A stretch of 64,000 nucleotides of DNA. Origin: Aquimarina sp. MMG016 (GTDB lineage: Bacteria > Bacteroidota > Bacteroidia > Flavobacteriales > Flavobacteriaceae). Location: NCBI RefSeq assembly GCF_018100805.1, contig NZ_JAGJEA010000005.1:248001-312000 (forward strand). Reading direction: 5' to 3'. The notes under the pieces are model-generated. The model was not told the DNA's origin. It did no database searches and saw nothing but the letters and a program-made list of their open reading frames with translations. Shown in pieces: positions 59,804-64,000 of the stretch (position 1 is its first letter; every line of letters begins with the position of its first letter). The position numbers and the translations under genes were made by a program.

Positions 59804-60328
59804 TTATAGGTAAAGATCAATAAGCCCTTCAGGAGTATTGACATATATTTCTTTAGAGTCTCTATCTATTTTATCAATGAATTCATCATCCATCGGTATA
59901 AGAACCTCCGTACCTTCCCTATCAATTTCGAATAAAGCTTGAGCAGTAGAATCGTTAATCGATTTTATAATCCCAACTTCTCCAAAGGAATTATCTATAA
60001 TAGTAAAACCTATTACTTCATGAAAATAAAATTGATCCCCTTCTAATTTAGGAAGTAGACTAAGTGGCAGGTACAATTCGGCTTTCATTAAATCATCAGC
60101 ATCTTCCTCTGTATCTACATCTTCGAATTTTACGCGAAGTAGGTCACTTTTGTGTAATGAACATTTTTCAATAAAAAATGGAACCAGATTATCATTATAA
60201 TTGATAAACACTGATTCCATTTTTACATAACTTTCGGGTTCATCGGTATCTAATTTAATTAGGACCTCACCCTTAAAACTAAATTTACTTACGATTTTAC
60301 CTAGATAGAAGCATTCTTCTTTCTTCAT
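59804..60328 (-). CDS. rimM: Ribosome maturation factor RimM
   Basis: A 174-residue protein from the ATG at 60328, with an alternative ATG at 60334. CFYLGKIVSKFSFKGEVLIK is the RimM N-terminal beta-domain, and DADDLMKAELYLPLSLLPK the linker; the PRC-barrel C-terminus holds FYFHEVIGFTIIDNSFGEVG and VLIPMDDEFIDKID. It helps mature the 30S head. It follows rpsP by 14 bp, the classical rpsP-rimM order, and precedes trmN6 here; trmD is not in the window. Confidence 0.9.
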   Translation of the reverse strand: MKKEECFYLGKIVSKFSFKGEVLIKLDTDEPESYVKMESVFINYNDNLVPFFIEKCSLHKSDLLRVKFEDVDTEEDADDLMKAELYLPLSLLPKLEGDQFYFHEVIGFTIIDNSFGEVGIIKSINDSTAQALFEIDREGTEVLIPMDDEFIDKIDRDSKEIYVNTPEGLIDLYL

Positions 60329-60342
60329 CGTCAATAATGCAA

Positions 60343-60903
60343 CTATTCTTCCTCGTTGCTAGCTTCTTCAGTTACTTCTGCTGCAGGTGCATCTACAGTT
60401 TCTTCTGTAGCTACTTCTGCTTCAGCCGCTTCTTCTGCATTTGCCTCAGCTTCTGCTTTTGCAGCTTCTGCTTCTCGCTTAGCATTTACTTCTTTCTCAG
60501 CTTCAAGAGCTTTAGCTTTTGCATCAGCTTCAGCTTTTGCTACTGCATCTTTCTTAGCATTAACAGATCCTTCTTTCTCTGATAACCATGCTTGGAACTT
60601 TTCTTCAGCTTGTTCTTCAGTAAGAGCACCTTTTCTAACTCCACCAGCAAGGTGATTTTTTAGCATTACTCCTTTGTAAGATAATATAGCTCTTGCAGTA
60701 TCGGTAGGTTGCGCACCATTCTGTAACCACTTTACAGCTCCATCAACATCTAAGTCAATACTTGCTGGGTTTACATTAGGGTTGTAAGTACCTAACTTTT
60801 CAAGAAATCTACCATCTCTTTTTGATCTAGCATCTGCTGCTACGATCCAGTAAAAAGGCTTCCCTTTTTTACCGTGTCTCTGTAATCTAATTTTAACAGG
60901 CAT
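60343..60903 (-). CDS. rpsP: 30S ribosomal protein S16 with long Ala/Glu-rich tail
   Basis: A 186-residue S16. The core ([40 protein letters not shown]) fills about the first 80-100 residues, roughly the whole protein in E. coli (82 residues). A further stretch (residues about 118-186) is low complexity and acidic, of the form [40 protein letters not shown]. Tails like this are known from many Bacteroidota S16 proteins. It starts a gene set with rimM and trmN6 and has a TACCTTTG promoter element 46 bp upstream. Confidence 0.95.
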   Translation of the reverse strand: MPVKIRLQRHGKKGKPFYWIVAADARSKRDGRFLEKLGTYNPNVNPASIDLDVDGAVKWLQNGAQPTDTARAILSYKGVMLKNHLAGGVRKGALTEEQAEEKFQAWLSEKEGSVNAKKDAVAKAEADAKAKALEAEKEVNAKREAEAAKAEAEANAEEAAEAEVATEETVDAPAAEVTEEASNEEE

Positions 60904-60948
60904 AAAAATTAATTTTTGGGTACACGACCCTGTTCATAATTAAGGGCG

Positions 60949-60956
60949 CAAAGGTA
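60949..60956 (-). promoter_or_regulatory. -7 promoter element TACCTTTG for rpsP
   Basis: On the minus strand TACCTTTG is followed by CGCCC and matches TAnnTTTG exactly; it lies 46 bp before the rpsP ATG. This is the housekeeping promoter style of Bacteroidota. No clear -33 TTTG was seen. Confidence 0.6.
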
Positions 60957-61155
60957 AGTATTTTTTAAATAAAAGAAGTTACTAAATTCAAAGTTTATTC
61001 TCTTATAAGACAAATGCTTAGTCGTACTTCTTTAGTATACTATTCTAAAAAAACGTATAACTAGTTAAAGGAAAAATTTTAAATCTTCATTTTTAAATCA
61101 AAAATTATTGATTTTGTGTATTTCATCGATAAAAACATTCTTTTGTCGTCAAAAA

Positions 61156-61187
61156 ATTGTGTAACCAGGATTTTTATAATATGTTTG
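61156..61187 (+). promoter_or_regulatory. Bacteroidota promoter (ATTG-N20-TATGTTTG)
   Basis: ATTG at 61156-61159 and TATGTTTG at 61180-61187, spaced 20 nt apart, match the -33 and -7 consensus spacing. The start of the small lipoprotein gene lies 52 bp after it. Confidence 0.45.
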
Positions 61188-61239
61188 TTTCCATACTTTT
61201 TTACAGTTTTTTGTAAAAAGCATTCAACGCCCCAAGCCT

Positions 61240-61743
61240 ATGAATAGAAAAACTACACTGTTATTCTTATGTATTCCTTTTGCTATAATATCTTGTATTA
61301 AAGATACAGATGTTAACCTTGCTCAAACTTTTAAAGTTCAAAAATTTACTAAACATAGTGCATATAATACTTCAGAAATAATTAACCCTTGTCTTTTGGA
61401 CGCATCCCTAACGGCAATAATAAATGATTCCAAAATGATTACAGATGATCATACGGCTACTGTAGATGCTAAGAATCAGATCATAACATTAAAAGCAAAT
61501 AATGAAACAAAGAGCACAACACTTAAGTTTCCTATAAACACCTCACCCGGAGTATACAAATTATCCAAAAAAGGAAAGTATAGTGCCTCTTATCAAACTA
61601 ATAACAAAACTTATTCCTCCCTTTCAGGAAAACTAATAATTAAAGATTACAACATTTATACTAAATGTATTGCTGGCAACTTTGAGTTTAAAACAATAAA
61701 CGATATTGCTGTTTCTGAAGGTTTTTTTGAATTCGGTTACTAA
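61240..61743 (+). CDS. Small lipoprotein of unknown function
   Basis: A 167-residue protein. The signal part MNRKTTLLFLCIPFAIISCI gives a lipobox with Cys19. The mature chain is beta-rich with many Thr/Ser/Lys (ATVDAKNQIITLKANNETKS, YKLSKKGKYSASYQTNN) and two Cys (NPCLL and TKCIAG). No family was recognised. It stands alone between rpsP and dnaE and is closed by a hairpin terminator at 61770. A structural or surface role is a guess. Confidence 0.68.
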   Translation: MNRKTTLLFLCIPFAIISCIKDTDVNLAQTFKVQKFTKHSAYNTSEIINPCLLDASLTAIINDSKMITDDHTATVDAKNQIITLKANNETKSTTLKFPINTSPGVYKLSKKGKYSASYQTNNKTYSSLSGKLIIKDYNIYTKCIAGNFEFKTINDIAVSEGFFEFGY

Positions 61744-61769
61744 ACATTAACTCAATTATAGGGCGAGAG

Positions 61770-61799
61770 GCGTTCATTTTTTTAAAAATGGGCGCTTTT
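61770..61799 (+). terminator. Intrinsic terminator after small lipoprotein gene
   Basis: GCGTTCATTTTT (61770-61781) and AAAAATGGGCGC (61784-61795) pair with two G-T wobbles over a 2-nt tt centre (in practice the last A-T pairs open into the loop), followed by CTTTTC. It stands 27 bp after the stop of the lipoprotein gene. Confidence 0.7.
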
Positions 61800-61936
61800 C
61801 ATTTTTTAACACATTATAGTTTTATCATAAATAGTATTAGTTAATAATTCTGAATAACTTTTCTGAAGACCACCTCTTAATTTTAATTATTTTTGAAGGT
61901 TAATTGTAAGGTTATAACTTTCTCCAAACATATTTT

Positions 61937-64000
61937 ATGTACTTAGTCTTTGATACCGAAACCACCGGATTACCTAAACGATGGGATGCTCCTATTAGCG
62001 ATTCTGATAACTGGCCAAGATGTATACAAATTGCATGGCAGTTGCATGATGCTATGGGCAATTGTATCGAACACCAGGACTATTTAGTACAACCAGAAGG
62101 TTTTAACATCCCTTATGATGCTGAGAAAATTCATGGCATATCAACGGAGTTGGCCGCTCAGGATGGTATTACTCTTGAGGAGGTTTTAGAAAAATTCAAT
62201 ACAGTTTTATCCAAAACCAAATTTATTGTAGGACAAAATGTTGGTTTTGATGTCAATATCATGGGAGCCGAGTTTTATCGCTTAGGAGTTGATAATCAGC
62301 TTCAGGAACTCCCGGTGCTTGACACCTGTACAGAAACTACAGCAGAACTATGTCAGATTCCCGGAGGACGTGGAGGAAAATACAAGTTGCCTACATTAAC
62401 AGAATTACACCAACATCTTTTTGGCACTGCGTTTGGAGAAGCGCATAATGCAACAGCCGATGTAGAAGCTACTACGCGCTGTTTTCTGGAGTTAATCCGT
62501 AAACAAATATTCACCCAAGAAGAACTTGATGTTCAACCGGATTATTTTCAAAATTTTGCAGAAGCTAATCCTGAACCTATACAAATCATAGGTTTAAAAC
62601 ATATTAATCTAAAAAAAGCTTCTCAAAAAATACGAGAAGCCCTGGAAAAACAAGTTGGATCTGATCTGTCGCAGCAGGAGATTGACGATAACCTAGCCGC
62701 ACTTGACGAAATAAATTTTACTCACTTACATAATCACACTCAGTTTTCAGTATTACAATCCACCACAAGTATTCCAGGCTTAGTAAAAGTAACGGCAAAG
62801 CATAAAATGAATGCTGTCGCAATGACTGATCACGCCAATATGATGGGAGCGTTTCATTTTGTTTCTGCAGTAACAAATCATAACAAAGCAGTAAAGGCAG
62901 CTAATGAAGAAGCAATTGAAAATGGTTCAGCACCCACAGGTATAGAAATCAAACCTATTGTAGGTTGTGAGTTTTTTGTCTGCGAAAATCATACAGATAA
63001 ATCCAGAAAAGATAATGGGTATCAAATTGTGATGCTTGCCAAAAACAAAAACGGATATCATAACCTAGCAAAAATGTCTTCCATTGGATTTGTAGATGGG
63101 TTTTACTATTTGCCAAGAATTGATAAAGAAGTAATCAAACAATATAAAGAAGACATCATTGTACTTACAGGAAACCTTTACGGAGAGGTTCCTAGTAAAG
63201 TATTAAACATTGGAGAAAAACAAGCTGAAGAAGCCTTGTTATGGTGGAAAGAAGAGTTTGGTGATGATCTATATATTGAGATTATGCGTCATAACCAGGA
63301 AGATGAAAAAAGGGTAAACCAAGTATTGATCAATTTTGGTAAAAAGCATGATATCAAGATAGTTGCTACCAATAACACATATTATTGCGAGAAAGAGGAT
63401 GCGAACGCCCATGACATTTTACTATGTGTAAAAGATGGCGAAAAGCAGGCAACACCAATTGGACGTGGAAGAGGTTATCGTTACGGATTACCTAATCAGG
63501 AATATTATTTCAAGTCTTCAGAGGAAATGAAAACTTTATTTAAAGATCTTCCTGAAGCCGTTATCAATATCCAGGAAATCGTGGATAAGATAGAACCTTT
63601 TGTATTAGCTAGAGACGTATTATTACCTGCTTTTGATATTCCGGAAAAGTTTCAGTTTGAAGAAGATAAAGTAGATGGTGGGAAAAGAGGTGAAAATGCA
63701 TATTTAAGACATATTACATATGAAGGTGCAAAGATTCGCTATGAAGAAATCACTCCAGAAATTGATGAGCGATTAGATTTTGAACTAAAAGTAATCGAAA
63801 AAACAGGGTATCCAGGATACTTCTTAATTGTAGAAGACTTTATTCGAGCCGCCCGTGATATGGGGGTTTCGGTAGGCCCAGGACGTGGATCAGCTGCCGG
63901 TTCTGCAGTAGCTTATTGCTTATGGATTACCAATCTTGATCCAATTAAGTATGATTTACTTTTTGAGAGATTCTTGAATCCGGATCGTGTAAGTATGCCT
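61937..64000 (+). CDS. dnaE: DNA polymerase III alpha subunit with N-terminal proofreading exonuclease (partial)
   Basis: Open from ATG 61937 to the window end (688 codons, C-terminus missing). Residues about 1-190 are a DEDDh 3'-5' exonuclease: Asp6 and Glu8 ([10 protein letters not shown]), Asp105 (NVGFDVNI), His170 and Asp175 ([11 protein letters not shown]), all intact. From about 260 the PHP domain begins ([20 protein letters not shown], HxHxH) and a palm-side motif [20 protein letters not shown] follows; the sequence stops at NPDRVSMP, just before the catalytic DIDxD stretch. The polymerase therefore carries its own proofreader, rather than needing a separate DnaQ. This design is known in Bacteroidota. 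Confidence 0.92.
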   Translation, partial: MYLVFDTETTGLPKRWDAPISDSDNWPRCIQIAWQLHDAMGNCIEHQDYLVQPEGFNIPYDAEKIHGISTELAAQDGITLEEVLEKFNTVLSKTKFIVGQNVGFDVNIMGAEFYRLGVDNQLQELPVLDTCTETTAELCQIPGGRGGKYKLPTLTELHQHLFGTAFGEAHNATADVEATTRCFLELIRKQIFTQEELDVQPDYFQNFAEANPEPIQIIGLKHINLKKASQKIREALEKQVGSDLSQQEIDDNLAALDEINFTHLHNHTQFSVLQSTTSIPGLVKVTAKHKMNAVAMTDHANMMGAFHFVSAVTNHNKAVKAANEEAIENGSAPTGIEIKPIVGCEFFVCENHTDKSRKDNGYQIVMLAKNKNGYHNLAKMSSIGFVDGFYYLPRIDKEVIKQYKEDIIVLTGNLYGEVPSKVLNIGEKQAEEALLWWKEEFGDDLYIEIMRHNQEDEKRVNQVLINFGKKHDIKIVATNNTYYCEKEDANAHDILLCVKDGEKQATPIGRGRGYRYGLPNQEYYFKSSEEMKTLFKDLPEAVINIQEIVDKIEPFVLARDVLLPAFDIPEKFQFEEDKVDGGKRGENAYLRHITYEGAKIRYEEITPEIDERLDFELKVIEKTGYPGYFLIVEDFIRAARDMGVSVGPGRGSAAGSAVAYCLWITNLDPIKYDLLFERFLNPDRVSMP

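Larger units (their letters stand above)
60904..61239. other. 336-bp promoter region between divergent genes
   Basis: The region lies between rpsP (left) and a small lipoprotein (right). It holds the rpsP -7 element at 60949-60956 and a candidate full promoter for the lipoprotein at 61156-61187. No gene is evident. Confidence 0.5.

Noticed and set aside
60356..60655. Open frames opposite the rpsP tail
   Set aside because: They are mirror images of a low-complexity Ala/Glu repeat and have no start signal or homologue-like content.
1..64000. tRNA or rRNA genes and complete insertion sequences
   Set aside because: No cloverleaf, rRNA core or transposase frame was recognised on either strand.

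Overview
The window is AT-rich chromosomal DNA from a member of the Bacteroidota, most likely a marine Flavobacteriaceae (an Aquimarina-like genome would fit). The basis is the Bacteroidota -7 promoter element (TAnnTTTG) in front of several genes, ribosomal protein S16 with a long acidic tail, a DNA polymerase III alpha subunit with an N-terminal proofreading exonuclease, mevalonate-pathway isoprenoid genes, several non-ATG starts, many Sec or lipoprotein signal peptides, DUF547 proteins and an arsenosugar gene set. No rRNA, tRNA, CRISPR array, prophage or intact insertion sequence was found. The genus is an inference.

Layout. 1-4343: a LacI-type regulator with a perfect 24-bp operator-like palindrome, a secreted GH65 glucosidase and a second, convergent LacI regulator. 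4583-9106: an arsenosugar-type cluster (AhpD-like protein, radical SAM ArsS, exported rhodanese, DUF2064 transferase, purine nucleoside phosphorylase, methyltransferase ArsM), closed by a bidirectional terminator. 9149-13457: an old-yellow-enzyme reductase, two DUF547 proteins and a TIGR04283-type glycosyltransferase. 13482-18106: two AraC-type regulators, small secreted proteins, a YceI protein and a 3-hydroxyisobutyrate dehydrogenase-like reductase. Two near-identical 25-bp motifs lie 39 nt from matching TTTG elements in front of the second AraC gene and of the reductase, and look like one regulon.

18107-19383 is a 1.3-kb gene-free stretch packed with nested palindromes, a MITE-like element and dispersed repeats. 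19384-30835 (minus strand) is a five-gene Rhs/YD-repeat operon: two fibre-like proteins, two large YD-repeat proteins, the second ending in a 227-residue tail with an HELGH zinc-protease motif, and a small exported protein translationally coupled to it that may be the immunity partner. 31230-35345 (minus) holds an Omp85-like barrel, a GH113-like lipoprotein, an outer-membrane barrel and a third DUF547 protein. 35640-38586 is a flavoprotein plus a membrane polyferredoxin. 38681-39958 is an orphan histidine kinase.

40297-45235 is a tightly overlapping glycan operon (YwqK-like repeat protein, two GT2 enzymes, a GT-C-like membrane transferase, an anchored alpha/beta hydrolase). 45236-64000 is mostly housekeeping: an RluB-like pseudouridine synthase with Glu where Asp is expected, a nitrilase, a UbiA prenyltransferase with mevalonate kinase and diphosphomevalonate decarboxylase, TspO-TetR-SDR, an orphan response regulator, glutaryl-CoA dehydrogenase with GDPD, BaiN-like and DUF1697 genes, rpsP-rimM-trmN6, and the first 688 codons of dnaE, cut by the window end.

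The best candidates for new biology are the arsenosugar cluster, including a phosphorylase whose base-reading residue predicts 6-aminopurine use; the Rhs operon with its coupled small exported gene and fibre-like companions; the paired AraC motifs; and the palindrome-rich gap next to the Rhs operon. All functions are inferred from sequence; no database search was run.
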